Positions 32,092 to 39,239 of a DNA stretch of 56,298 nucleotides are shown here, one piece after another. The position numbers and the translations under genes were made by a program. Position 1 is the stretch's first letter. The number at the start of each line of letters is the position of its first letter. Below the pieces are notes generated by a model that was given only the letters and a program-made list of their open reading frames with translations, was not told where the DNA came from and did not search any database. This DNA comes from a virus, in the IMG/VR virus record IMGVR_UViG_3300037861_000279, positions 1 to 56,298 of that record. The stretch is one strand, 5' to 3'.

Positions 32092-32297
32092 CCAATAGCC
32101 TTACTGGCTCGAACATGGGCCTCATTGCCAATTTCATTTTTCAATGCAAACATCCGTGCGCTGAAATAACTCCCGACCTCTTTGGCGAAAAAGGGACTTC
32201 CCATATCGCCAAATCTCCACTTCCGTAGCAGCTCCCCATACGAGGCATTGTCGATCCACTCTTTCATCTGTTCTTCTGTCATCAGCTCTTCTGCCAT
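32082..32297 (-). CDS. Conserved small phage protein (71 aa)
   Basis: 71 residues. GSPFFAKEVGSYFSARMFALK, then HVRASKAIGWG. The GSP-x-F...G-x-Y...ASK-x-IGW pattern is common in small early phage proteins. Likely helical. Site AGGAGGTAGGGT precedes the ATG and overlaps the end of the tiny lipoprotein gene. Confidence 0.6.
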   Translation of the reverse strand: MAEELMTEEQMKEWIDNASYGELLRKWRFGDMGSPFFAKEVGSYFSARMFALKNEIGNEAHVRASKAIGWG

Positions 32298-32300
32298 ACC

Positions 32301-32447
32301 CTACCTCCTGGGCTTTCCCCATTTATCTAAATGTAAATGACACTTTGAACAGTTCCCGTACTTAACCGGCATATCGTGTGGGGCTCGAGGAGGCACATAG
32401 CACCCACTCAGGCCCCACGTTAGAAATACCAGTACGATTACCCTCAT
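32301..32447 (-). CDS. 48-residue lipoprotein with a CxxCH motif
   Basis: Starts at ATG 32447, overlapping the upstream stop (ATGA). The first 16 residues are a signal peptide with lipobox LSGC (MRVIVLVFLTWGLSGC). The remainder is short and proline-containing, then NCSKCHLHLDKW with C-x2-C-H, the covalent haem-attachment pattern of c-type cytochromes. With only about 33 mature residues a haem role is uncertain; zinc binding or an o-spanin-like protein are alternatives. It is oddly placed in the early leftward operon. Confidence 0.55.
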   Translation of the reverse strand: MRVIVLVFLTWGLSGCYVPPRAPHDMPVKYGNCSKCHLHLDKWGKPRR

Positions 32448-32689
32448 GACGCCAAAACCTTGTCAGCACACGTACCACACAGCACTTTGTTGCCAATGTT
32501 CTCAGCATGAGCGATAGCCATCATCTCACCATCGACAAATTTGTGATTGCACCAATAACATTTATCCAGTTTTTGTTTATATCCGGACCTGATGTATCGG
32601 TACCTTTCTGTCATCTCGAGATGATCTTTCCTGCACCAAGTAAATGTGACAGTCACGGTTCTAGCAGGAACAACCTTCATCAACCTCAT
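32444..32689 (-). CDS. Hypothetical zinc-binding protein (81 aa)
   Basis: 81 residues from ATG 32689, chosen because the GTG/ATG upstream reads into the preceding gene. A basic N-terminus (RTVTVTFTWCRKDHLEM) is followed by CYWCNHKF and CGTCADK, a C-x2-C pair repeated, so a zinc ribbon is likely. Couples to the small lipoprotein. Confidence 0.55.
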   Translation of the reverse strand: MRLMKVVPARTVTVTFTWCRKDHLEMTERYRYIRSGYKQKLDKCYWCNHKFVDGEMMAIAHAENIGNKVLCGTCADKVLAS

Positions 32690-32700
32690 CGAGTCTCCTT

Positions 32701-32973
32701 TCACCATTCCGCAATTTTATCCGTCCACATGCGTAGCATTAAGATCTTGGCACGGACCAAAAGAATAGCACTTGTTTTTGCCTCTTCTACGGTGTTGCAA
32801 CCTTCCAGCACAATTTTGGTCATGTTAAGGGTATGGCAGTGCATGATCCACTTACCCTTAAAATCAATATGACCGCAGGTAACAACAATTCGAATCTCTT
32901 CGTACCTGGCCTCAAAGGTGGTAGGTATTCTCTTTTTATCTGACTGCGAAAAAGAGGTGGTATTTTTCCACAT
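32701..32973 (-). CDS. Hypothetical protein (90 aa)
   Basis: 90 residues with IRIVVTCGHIDFKGKWIMHCHTLNMTKIVLEG and a helical end. Cys/His-rich middle. The ATG follows AAAGGAAGGAAATT, an adequate ribosome site. No family. Confidence 0.5.
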   Translation of the reverse strand: MWKNTTSFSQSDKKRIPTTFEARYEEIRIVVTCGHIDFKGKWIMHCHTLNMTKIVLEGCNTVEEAKTSAILLVRAKILMLRMWTDKIAEW

Positions 32974-32985
32974 AATTTCCTTCCT

Positions 32986-33342
32986 TTAGACTCTTGGTCT
33001 AAGTAGTGGTTGTCTGCCAATCTCATGCCAAACATGAGTCCTCTTCTGCTCGTACATGATAGTCTCAGCTTCTGGCCTTGCCCTTTCAAACCGATCTTCC
33101 AGGGCAGCAAAGCCGGCTACGTTTATTTTCCAGCCTCCCATTCCTCTTGGTTCCCAGTTTAGAGTGAGGATAGGCACATTGGCCTTCATGTTGCTACTGT
33201 AAACGAATTCACCAACTCTCCACTTTGGCATTGTCACGGGCAGGTTCTTCTTAACCCGTTTTTTATAGGCCTTGGTGTGTGGCTTGATTCCTTTTCTCAA
33301 AAGCTTGACCTCCTCCTTTGAGAGTTTCTCAAATGGCATCAT
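32986..33342 (-). CDS. Basic hypothetical protein (118 aa)
   Basis: 118 residues. Highly basic N-terminus (LLRKGIKPHTKAYKKRVKKNLP), WRVGEFVYSS, then an acidic/basic helix. Clear AAGGAGACACATG-type site. No family. Confidence 0.5.
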   Translation of the reverse strand: MMPFEKLSKEEVKLLRKGIKPHTKAYKKRVKKNLPVTMPKWRVGEFVYSSNMKANVPILTLNWEPRGMGGWKINVAGFAALEDRFERARPEAETIMYEQKRTHVWHEIGRQPLLRPRV

Positions 33343-33367
33343 GCATGTGTCTCCTTGTAGAATTTTG

Positions 33368-33402
33368 GTGCATTCTCAAATAAATTGAAAATGCACTTTT
33401 TT
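33368..33402 (+). terminator. Hairpin with plus-strand T-run between leftward genes
   Basis: GTGCATT at 33368-33374 pairs with AATGCAC at 33390-33396 with further pairing inside, followed by TTTTTT (33397-33402) on the plus strand. It is oriented to stop plus-strand (antisense) transcription. In the direction of the leftward operon it lacks a T-run and would act as a hairpin only. Confidence 0.5.
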
Positions 33403-33403
33403 A

Positions 33404-33802
33404 TTACAGCCTATAAGCGATATAAGTGCCTGGATCGTAGCACTCGGCGAAGAACCCGATGCGACCCAAAGCTTTCCTGAGATCGTTATGTACTCCCAGG
33501 GTATAAATCTTTTCCTGTGGATCATCTGCGTCATAATTGCAGGCCATAACACCATCGATCAATCCACCCTCTGCACAGTCTCCCAGGTGGATGGCACCAC
33601 CTTCATGGTTTTCGGCAATCATGTACGCCTTCTCTGTACTATACTTGGAAGGCCGAGAGACATAGATCCAGTCCATGTCTTTATCGAAAGGATCTATCTG
33701 GAATTCACCTTCATACTCAGATAATGCGTTGTTAATCCTGTTCGCTGCAGCTTTGACTTCTTGTGGCAGGTAGCCTTTTCCAAGTTTGATTGCTTTTTTC
33801 AT
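33404..33802 (-). CDS. Hypothetical protein (132 aa)
   Basis: 132 residues from ATG 33802, with AAGGAGATATG directly upstream; a start at 33838 is open but less supported. A helical N-terminus (EVKAAANRINNALSEYEGEF), then a mixed alpha/beta region. No family recognised. Confidence 0.55.
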   Translation of the reverse strand: MKKAIKLGKGYLPQEVKAAANRINNALSEYEGEFQIDPFDKDMDWIYVSRPSKYSTEKAYMIAENHEGGAIHLGDCAEGGLIDGVMACNYDADDPQEKIYTLGVHNDLRKALGRIGFFAECYDPGTYIAYRL

Positions 33803-33843
33803 ATCATATCTCCTTGTAGGATTTGGTATTTTAAACATTCATG

Positions 33844-33866
33844 CCTGCTGACACATGATCAGCAGG
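33844..33866. promoter_or_regulatory. Intercistronic perfect hairpin
   Basis: CCTGCTGA (33844-33851) and TCAGCAGG (33859-33866) pair perfectly with a 7-base loop. It lies between the first and second genes of the leftward operon. No T-run; RNA processing or attenuation is the likely use. Confidence 0.5.
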
Positions 33867-33875
33867 TATCAAGGT

Positions 33876-34268
33876 TTAAAACGGGCAATCTTTATGCTTA
33901 TCTGCACATACATTACAGAGATCTTTTTCAGTGTCCCAGTACCATGGGCTCACTTCCTTGCCACAACCAAGACAGTGTACGTAGTCTGCTAACTCAGTAC
34001 CTTCAGAGTCAACAGTAACAGGCCCAGTCACGTATATTTCACTGCAGAACTGCTCTCCCATTTCCGCTCTAGCCTCTGCTTCAGTCTCATGTACAGAGAT
34101 GATGCTCATTTCGGTAGCGATAACAGCATCAGTGAATTTACAGTGAATGTCACCCTCACATACATGGACCCACTTTCCTGCAGCAACCAGAGACTCAACT
34201 TCTTTGCGTTGACAACTTGACTTATACTCTGATCGGCTAAGTGCGAATGCGTTTTGAAGATCGTTCAT
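33876..34268 (-). CDS. First gene of the leftward operon, zinc-binding hypothetical protein (130 aa)
   Basis: 130 residues from ATG 34268, preceded by AAAGGAGAACAAC. An N-terminal helix (MNDLQNAFALSRSEYKSSC) is followed by a beta region (GKWVHVCEGDIHC) and a C-terminal ribbon with CLGCGKEV and CNVCADKH. Being first after the long leader, it is probably the most strongly expressed of the leftward genes. No family recognised. Confidence 0.6.
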   Translation of the reverse strand: MNDLQNAFALSRSEYKSSCQRKEVESLVAAGKWVHVCEGDIHCKFTDAVIATEMSIISVHETEAEARAEMGEQFCSEIYVTGPVTVDSEGTELADYVHCLGCGKEVSPWYWDTEKDLCNVCADKHKDCPF

Positions 34269-34490
34269 GTTGTTCTCCTTTATATAGGTGAGGTTTAAAT
34301 CGTTGCAGCTGCCATCCAGTTTGAATAGCAAGTGCAACAACTCAATACTCTGAATTGTTTGGAGCGGAATGTTAATCCCTCCTTTCGGGCGGTGCGTCCT
34401 GGCTTTCGCTCGGCACCATAACCTGTTTTCCATCCAGTCTCTCTCTGGGACACACTGTGAAAACTAACTAAATACTCAACTACAGTCACA
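34269..34490 (-). ncRNA. Structured 5' leader of the leftward operon
   Basis: About 220 bases lie between the predicted promoter and the first leftward gene, with no gene. On the minus strand, GGTGC and GCACC close a stem around GCGAAAGC (roughly 34398-34424), and CCCGAAAGGAGGG follows. GAAA tetraloops and the GGACGCA string suggest folded RNA. It may be an attenuator or ligand-binding leader. No known riboswitch class matched convincingly. Confidence 0.4.
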
Positions 34491-34519
34491 TTTGTAGCAC
34501 CTATGTCCCACCTGTGCAA
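34491..34519 (-). promoter_or_regulatory. Sigma-70-like promoter for the leftward operon
   Basis: On the minus strand TTGCAC (34519-34514), a 17-base spacer, then TACAAA (34496-34491). This matches the -35/-10 consensus with ideal spacing, about 220 bases upstream of the first leftward gene. Confidence 0.6.
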
Positions 34520-34632
34520 GAACTTTATTGTTTAATAACGACAAAGCGTTGTAATCATTAGTTAAAATAAATGTAAAAAATAGTGAGCAGAAACATGTCA
34601 GTTACTCCATATCCCTATACACCAGGGTTCCT

Positions 34633-34661
34633 TTGCTTTTGATAAAATTTTATTGTATTCT
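34633..34661 (+). promoter_or_regulatory. Sigma-70-like promoter for the packaging block
   Basis: TTGCTT (34633-34638), 17-base spacer, TATTCT (34656-34661), followed by the terminase gene with a strong TTAGGAGGAAATAGAGAAG ribosome site. The surrounding 34520-34660 is A/T-rich with no genes. The back-to-back arrangement with the leftward promoter makes this the main control region between blocks. Confidence 0.6.
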
Positions 34662-34699
34662 GCGTAGATAAGACAACTTTTTAGGAGGAAATAGAGAAG

Positions 34700-35326
34700 A
34701 TGGCTCAACCAAAGGCTAAACGAAAACTTGTAGACTGGGACAGTATCGAACCTCTCTTTAAACTAGAGATGAACAACTGTGATATCTGTAGGCAGTACGA
34801 GGCTGATCACGTTCACTCTCAGGTATGGAAACTAACCGTTGCAGAGTCGGCTATACGCAAGAAGGCAAAGGAAAATGGGTGGAAGAAGAACCTGGCGCCT
34901 CAAGTCAAACAGCAGATAAAAGAGCATCTAGTGCGAGATGAGGTGCGAGATAACGACGATGATTCGCACCAACCGAAAGAGGGGCTATCTGATAATGAGA
35001 TCGTTGACCGTGCTGCCAAGTCTGGAAGTAGCGTAATCCTCAGGCATCGGAAAGAGATAGTCGCATTGTTGGAGCTGGAAGATGAGCTGTTGGATGAGTT
35101 GAAGGACAAGCCGATGAAGTCTTATGTCGGCAATTACCAGGGTGATATCATAACCAAGGAGTTTTCCCTGACTGTTACTGAGAAATCAACTGCATTGAAG
35201 AACCTGGCAGCTGTTCGAGCCCAGAGAATAACTCTCGAACGTCAAGCCCATAACCTCGATGATGAAGTCGACACAGATAAGAAGAGAATTTTGGTTTCAA
35301 GATCAAGTGCAGAGACTGGTCAATGA
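34700..35326 (+). CDS. Terminase small subunit
   Basis: 208 residues. A helix-turn-helix-like N-terminal half (WDSIEPLFKLEMNNCDICRQYE, then VAESAIRKKAKENGWKKNL) resembles small terminases that recognise phage DNA; the C-terminal half is helical (ALLELEDELLDELKD, ALKNLAAVRAQRITLERQA) and would make the oligomer and contact the large subunit. It overlaps the large terminase start by four bases. Confidence 0.8.
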   Translation: MAQPKAKRKLVDWDSIEPLFKLEMNNCDICRQYEADHVHSQVWKLTVAESAIRKKAKENGWKKNLAPQVKQQIKEHLVRDEVRDNDDDSHQPKEGLSDNEIVDRAAKSGSSVILRHRKEIVALLELEDELLDELKDKPMKSYVGNYQGDIITKEFSLTVTEKSTALKNLAAVRAQRITLERQAHNLDDEVDTDKKRILVSRSSAETGQ

Positions 35327-36588
35327 GTTCATCCCAGTATGACTATGAACTAGAGATCTGCGATGATATGTACAATCCTGCCTATCTGCCGTATCTCCAT
35401 CAATCGAGGTCGACAGAGATCTTCTATGGGGGTTCCTCCTCCGGTAAATCAAACTTCATTGCCCAGCGATGCATCGAGAACATCATGGAAGGTGGCCACA
35501 ACTATTTGTGCTGCCGTAAGATGGGGAACTCGATCACCAAGTCTGTTTTTAATGAACTCACCAAGGCCATTACCAAGCTGGGCGTCGATCATCTGTTCAA
35601 TGCAGTCCCTTCCCAGGGGCATATTACCTGCGTAAATGGCTATCAAATCATCTTCTCCGGCCTAGATGATGTCGAGAAAGTCAAATCAATTACTCCAAAG
35701 CTCGGGGTAATCACCGACGTCTGGGCAGAAGAGGCCACTGAGATCAGTTATTCTGACATCAAGCAGCTTCGTAAACGATTAAGGGGTATAGCGACATATT
35801 TGGGGAAAAGGGTTCAGAAGCGCATAATCATGACCTTTAACCCCATCTACAAAACTCACTGGTTGTATAAAGAATATTTTGTCCCGAATGAATGGCGGGA
35901 CGACCAGAAGGAATTCCTCAGTGAGCGTCTCAGTATTCTCAAGACAACTCACCTCGATAATGAATTTTTGGATGAAGAAGATCATCTGCTATTGGAGGAG
36001 GAGACTGATAAGTATTGGTATGAGGTCTACACTCTGGGCAATTTCGGTATTCTCGGCGATGCAATCTTCACCAATTGGAGGATAGCTGACCTTTCTAAGC
36101 TCAAATCTTCATTCGACAGGATTAGAAATGGGCTGGATTTCGGGTACTCGTCAGATCCTAATGCCTATGTAAGAATCCACTATGACAAGCTGAACAAAAA
36201 GATCTACATCTTCAATGCATGGCAGGCCAAGAAGCTCACTAATCCTATGATTGCTGAGAAATTAAAGCCGATTATAGGTAAAGAACCAATCTTCTGTGAC
36301 TCAGCAGAGCCAAAATCGATTGCAGAGCTGCAGGCGGATGGCATTGATGCTCGGCCAGTTAAGAAAGGCAAAGATTCTATCATGCACGGGATCAAATGGT
36401 TACAGAAGCATGAGATAATAGTAGATGTCACGCTGCAGGGTGTTATTAATGAATTCAACACCTACCAGTGGAAAAAGGACAAGGACGGCAACGCCCTGCC
36501 AATACCGACCGGTGACGATCACTTCATCGATGGACTCCGGTACGGCACAGAATCAGAGCACACGGGATTTTTCGAAGGATTAGTTTAA
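35323..36588 (+). CDS. terL: Terminase large subunit
   Basis: 421 residues. Walker A GGSSSGKS (residues 36-43), Walker-B-like VITDVWAEEATE (about 129-140), and a C-terminal RNase-H-like nuclease with GLDFGYSSDP (about 270), FCDSAEP (about 326) and DDHFIDGLRYG (about 400). This fits the PBSX-type large terminases. It powers DNA translocation into the prohead and cuts the genome into units. Overlaps the small subunit. Confidence 0.95.
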   Translation: MSSSQYDYELEICDDMYNPAYLPYLHQSRSTEIFYGGSSSGKSNFIAQRCIENIMEGGHNYLCCRKMGNSITKSVFNELTKAITKLGVDHLFNAVPSQGHITCVNGYQIIFSGLDDVEKVKSITPKLGVITDVWAEEATEISYSDIKQLRKRLRGIATYLGKRVQKRIIMTFNPIYKTHWLYKEYFVPNEWRDDQKEFLSERLSILKTTHLDNEFLDEEDHLLLEEETDKYWYEVYTLGNFGILGDAIFTNWRIADLSKLKSSFDRIRNGLDFGYSSDPNAYVRIHYDKLNKKIYIFNAWQAKKLTNPMIAEKLKPIIGKEPIFCDSAEPKSIAELQADGIDARPVKKGKDSIMHGIKWLQKHEIIVDVTLQGVINEFNTYQWKKDKDGNALPIPTGDDHFIDGLRYGTESEHTGFFEGLV

Positions 36589-36611
36589 GTTCTAATTTTA
36601 AAGGAGACGGA

Positions 36612-36881
36612 ATGCAAAATGTGATCGGTAGCTTTAGGACGTTAGAAAATAAGGATAATTGTGATGAGTGCCACTGGCTGGGATGGATCAACAAACTGCC
36701 TGGGTGCAAAAGAGTAGATCTGCCGATAACTGTCATGGCGGATAAGGGCCATCACACTTCAGCAAATGTTTGTGTATGCGACGACTTCGATAAGAGAGCT
36801 ACCGACAGTCTCTTCTTTCACGAGGGAGAAGAAAAGGAGTTTACTATACTCGAGCGAGCCCTGGCATGGTTAAGCCAATAA
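36612..36881 (+). CDS. Hypothetical protein (89 aa)
   Basis: 89 residues with AAAGGAGACGGA before the ATG. CDECHWLGWINKLPGC, then ANVCVCDDF, a cysteine spacing that can bind zinc. It sits between terminase and a hypothetical packaging-region gene. Its end overlaps the next start by 16 bases. No family recognised. Confidence 0.55.
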   Translation: MQNVIGSFRTLENKDNCDECHWLGWINKLPGCKRVDLPITVMADKGHHTSANVCVCDDFDKRATDSLFFHEGEEKEFTILERALAWLSQ

Positions 36882-37585
36882 TTACAGTAGAGAAGCCAGC
36901 CCATGTGGAAGGAACAGCTGGAGCACGAAGGGATTGGGCTGAGATAACCGGACAGGAGTTGACCCTGGCGATGCCAACATTCCTGCATGGGCCTTCTGGG
37001 GAATATTACTGCAATATCCTTGGTGGCATCGCTTATCCAGTATCTGCCGGCCAGGAGATAAAGCCTGGAGTTCTTGTCATTCTCGGCATCCAGAACGAAC
37101 CGGAGGTTAAGTTTCGAATCCTCGAATCATATGAGACAGAGAATGTTTTCAAGTTGATAGAGAAGATGGTCACGATTCGTAGAGAATACGGTTTCGGGAA
37201 AGATAGCCGGATCATCCCTAATTGGTACGGTGATCAGGACAAGTACGGGACATTGATTCTGAAAGCCTCTGAGGCACTGGAGAAGGCACACGGGGTCAAT
37301 GCAGGTCTTTATATTCGTGACACTGTTGATCGCAGGGAGAAGCACAGCTTCCCTCTTTATGTTCGGCAAATATTCAATGCTCTTGAGACATCTCTCTTGG
37401 ATATCAACCAAGATCGAATGATATCCGGACACCTACAGTCATTCCAGAGGGAGGATGCTGAAAATGGGAAAACCGAAGACTTTCCCGTTGTCGGGTTGTT
37501 AGGGGGCATGGTACATTCGTTACGCATCGAGAAGCCCTGGCTAGAAGATGCAGATGGACAAGGAACTGTTTTCAACGTAGAATAA
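36866..37585 (+). CDS. Conserved hypothetical protein of the packaging region (239 aa)
   Basis: 239 residues. Mixed alpha/beta: VLVILGIQNEPEVKFRILE, NVFKLIEKMVTIRREYGFG, NWYGDQDKYG, GLYIRDTVDRREKHSFPLYVRQIFNALE. Position between terminase and portal suggests a packaging or head-morphogenesis role, but no motif decides it. Confidence 0.55.
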   Translation: MVKPIITVEKPAHVEGTAGARRDWAEITGQELTLAMPTFLHGPSGEYYCNILGGIAYPVSAGQEIKPGVLVILGIQNEPEVKFRILESYETENVFKLIEKMVTIRREYGFGKDSRIIPNWYGDQDKYGTLILKASEALEKAHGVNAGLYIRDTVDRREKHSFPLYVRQIFNALETSLLDINQDRMISGHLQSFQREDAENGKTEDFPVVGLLGGMVHSLRIEKPWLEDADGQGTVFNVE

Positions 37586-37603
37586 GAAGTTTAAGGAGAG
37601 AGA

Positions 37604-37876
37604 ATGACACAAGCATGGTTAATGATAGCAGTATTCTTGGCAGGGTGGTTAAGCACACTATCTGGTGTGGCCCTGGGCGGATGGTTGGTTTACAGAACTA
37701 AACGTGACCCGTATGACCCGCTCTTTCCGAGTGGCAGCAACACTGGTTCTTCTTTCAATATCGATGACGATTTGTCCCAGGTTGAAGAAGAGTCTATCCC
37801 AGGAATGCCAAAGGTAACGGCCAAGGCCAATACTGCTTTCGTGCAACAATTTGCAGAGGAGTTAGCGACTAAATGA
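37604..37876 (+). CDS. Small membrane protein (90 aa)
   Basis: 90 residues. One N-terminal membrane helix (MIAVFLAGWLSTLSGVALGGWLVY), then RTKRDPYDPLFP and an acidic tail. Similar single-pass proteins with a K-R-x-P-Y-D-P stretch lie near portal genes in other phages. AAGGAGAGAGA precedes the ATG. Function unknown. Confidence 0.6.
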   Translation: MTQAWLMIAVFLAGWLSTLSGVALGGWLVYRTKRDPYDPLFPSGSNTGSSFNIDDDLSQVEEESIPGMPKVTAKANTAFVQQFAEELATK

Positions 37877-38325
37877 TTCTATCAGCGAGAGGTGAACCTT
37901 TTAAACAGAGGTGGCGAGCGGAAGATGCGATCAAGGGTATGCCTGGTTATCAGGTTGTTGAGCACGAAGGTGGATTTGCTGGTATTGGGAAAGAAGATGA
38001 GACCTCGAGCCATCCTATCGCCATTGCCGCTTATCAGAATGGAGTAATCGCTCTGAAGAAAAAGGACAGGAAGGCCAAGGTTGTCGTGGCAGCTGATGTT
38101 ATCTGTCCTGGGTGCGGTCAGTCTTATCATGAGACCACGCCTGCTTACGATCCGGATCAACCTGCCAACCCTGCCATGTTGGATTTAAAGGAACCATGGA
38201 AAGGTTGGGGATGGGATGATCTGGGCAAAGAGCCTTCAATGGGTTATGGTTGCCTGGTATGTCCCGACTGTGGTAGTGCTTTGGCTCCAAGTGGGAATCT
38301 GAAACTCTCTCAGAGGGAATCGTGA
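37873..38325 (+). CDS. Zinc-binding hypothetical protein (150 aa)
   Basis: 150 residues. VICPGCGQSYHE and CLVCPDCGSAL are two zinc knuckles about 50 residues apart, joined by a linker with KGWGWDDLG. ATGA overlap with the preceding membrane-protein gene; its end overlaps the next start. Role unknown. Confidence 0.6.
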   Translation: MILSARGEPFKQRWRAEDAIKGMPGYQVVEHEGGFAGIGKEDETSSHPIAIAAYQNGVIALKKKDRKAKVVVAADVICPGCGQSYHETTPAYDPDQPANPAMLDLKEPWKGWGWDDLGKEPSMGYGCLVCPDCGSALAPSGNLKLSQRES

Positions 38326-38546
38326 AGGATGCGCTGGCAGATGACCTGACCTACATGAACATCATGCTGCTTTATGATCTCATGAACCCTATAGATTATT
38401 CCAACATGACTGCAGTATCAGTAACAGGCAGAGAAGAGGCTGCACTGTCAAGGTTCAGGAGTGACACAATATTCAAAACGAGGGTCCAGTGTACCGTTGC
38501 TCATCTTATGGTTGTGATCGATAAGCACTGTGACATTAAAGAGTGA
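38322..38546 (+). CDS. Hypothetical protein (74 aa)
   Basis: 74 residues from GTG 38322 overlapping the preceding stop. LTYMNIMLLYDLMNPIDYS is followed by RFRSDTIFKTRVQC. Mostly helical. No family. Confidence 0.45.
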   Translation: MKDALADDLTYMNIMLLYDLMNPIDYSNMTAVSVTGREEAALSRFRSDTIFKTRVQCTVAHLMVVIDKHCDIKE

Positions 38547-38579
38547 ATTGAATTTACTAATCTCTATTGGAGGATGGAT

Positions 38580-39038
38580 ATGTATATTGGAACAAAGGTT
38601 TTGAGTGGAGAAGCAATGACACTTGGCGAATACAACCTTTTTCGTGGTTGGACTATCCGAGCTGCTGATGATCCAAGCAAGAAAGGTTTCCTTGTTGTTT
38701 ATGAAGACGGGTATATGTCGTGGTCACCAGCAGAGGCATTTAAGGCTTATAGGCGGATCGATGCCATGACCCTTGGGATTGCCATTGAATGTTCGAAGGC
38801 CGGAAAGAAAGTTGCCCGTAAAGGATGGAATGCAAACGGTTTGTTTATCGTTTATCAAAAAGGATATCCTGAAGGGATCACATGCAACAAGCAAACGGCA
38901 GAGGCCTGGGGGATGAACGAAGGTGACCTGTTCAAGTGTGAACCTTACCTGCAGATCAATACGGTCCATGGATCTCATGCGATGTGGGTTCCCTCCATCG
39001 GCGATGCTCTGGCCGAAGACTGGTACATTGTGGAATGA
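38580..39038 (+). CDS. Tad2-like (DUF2829) anti-Thoeris candidate
   Basis: 152 residues from ATG 38580, with GGAGG seven bases upstream; ATG 38574 is too close. The C-terminal ~90 residues (FG-like TLGIAIECSKAGKKVARKGWN, then HAMWVPSIGDALAEDWYIVE) are the DUF2829 domain, the family that includes Tad2. Tad2 was shown to sequester cyclic ADP-ribose isomers made by the Thoeris defence. The N-terminal ~60 residues (MTLGEYNLFRGWTIR, then GYMSWSP) form a second conserved module often fused in front. Anti-Thoeris activity here is inferred. It lies in the packaging block near early-type genes. Confidence 0.82.
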   Translation: MYIGTKVLSGEAMTLGEYNLFRGWTIRAADDPSKKGFLVVYEDGYMSWSPAEAFKAYRRIDAMTLGIAIECSKAGKKVARKGWNANGLFIVYQKGYPEGITCNKQTAEAWGMNEGDLFKCEPYLQINTVHGSHAMWVPSIGDALAEDWYIVE

Positions 39039-39160
39039 ATTGGATAGCAAAGATCATAACAGACTTGATATCCAAGCGTTTTTGGGGGAAGATTGTAATA
39101 ACGTTTGAAAACGGGAAGATCACAAGGGCTATAAAAGAAGAGTCTTTAAGACCCGAGTAA
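39035..39160 (+). CDS. 41-residue DUF2292-like protein
   Basis: 41 residues from ATG 39035 overlapping the Tad2-like stop (ATGA). KIVITFENGKITRAIKEESLRPE resembles the short DUF2292/YezD type (G-x-x-x-I-x-x-x-G-K-I). It is directly before the terminator at 39187. Function unknown. Confidence 0.5.
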   Translation: MNWIAKIITDLISKRFWGKIVITFENGKITRAIKEESLRPE

Positions 39161-39186
39161 AAAAAATATAGGTATCGGAACAACCG

Positions 39187-39228
39187 AGCCCACCAAGTGC
39201 ACAGTGCACTGGTGGGCTTTTTTATTTT
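39187..39228 (+). terminator. Intrinsic terminator ahead of the portal gene
   Basis: AGCCCACCA-A-GTGCAC pairs with GTGCAC-TGGTGGGCT (one A bulged), then TTTTTTATTTT. It splits the packaging/early-type genes from the portal. The portal ATG is 12 bases after it, so partial read-through is probably needed for head genes, or a promoter lies within the hairpin region. Confidence 0.85.
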
Positions 39229-39239
39229 AAAGGGTAGCC

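Noticed and set aside
34295-34519. 74-residue minus-strand ORF in the leader
   Set aside because: It overlaps the predicted promoter and leader structures, has no ribosome site and no family pattern.
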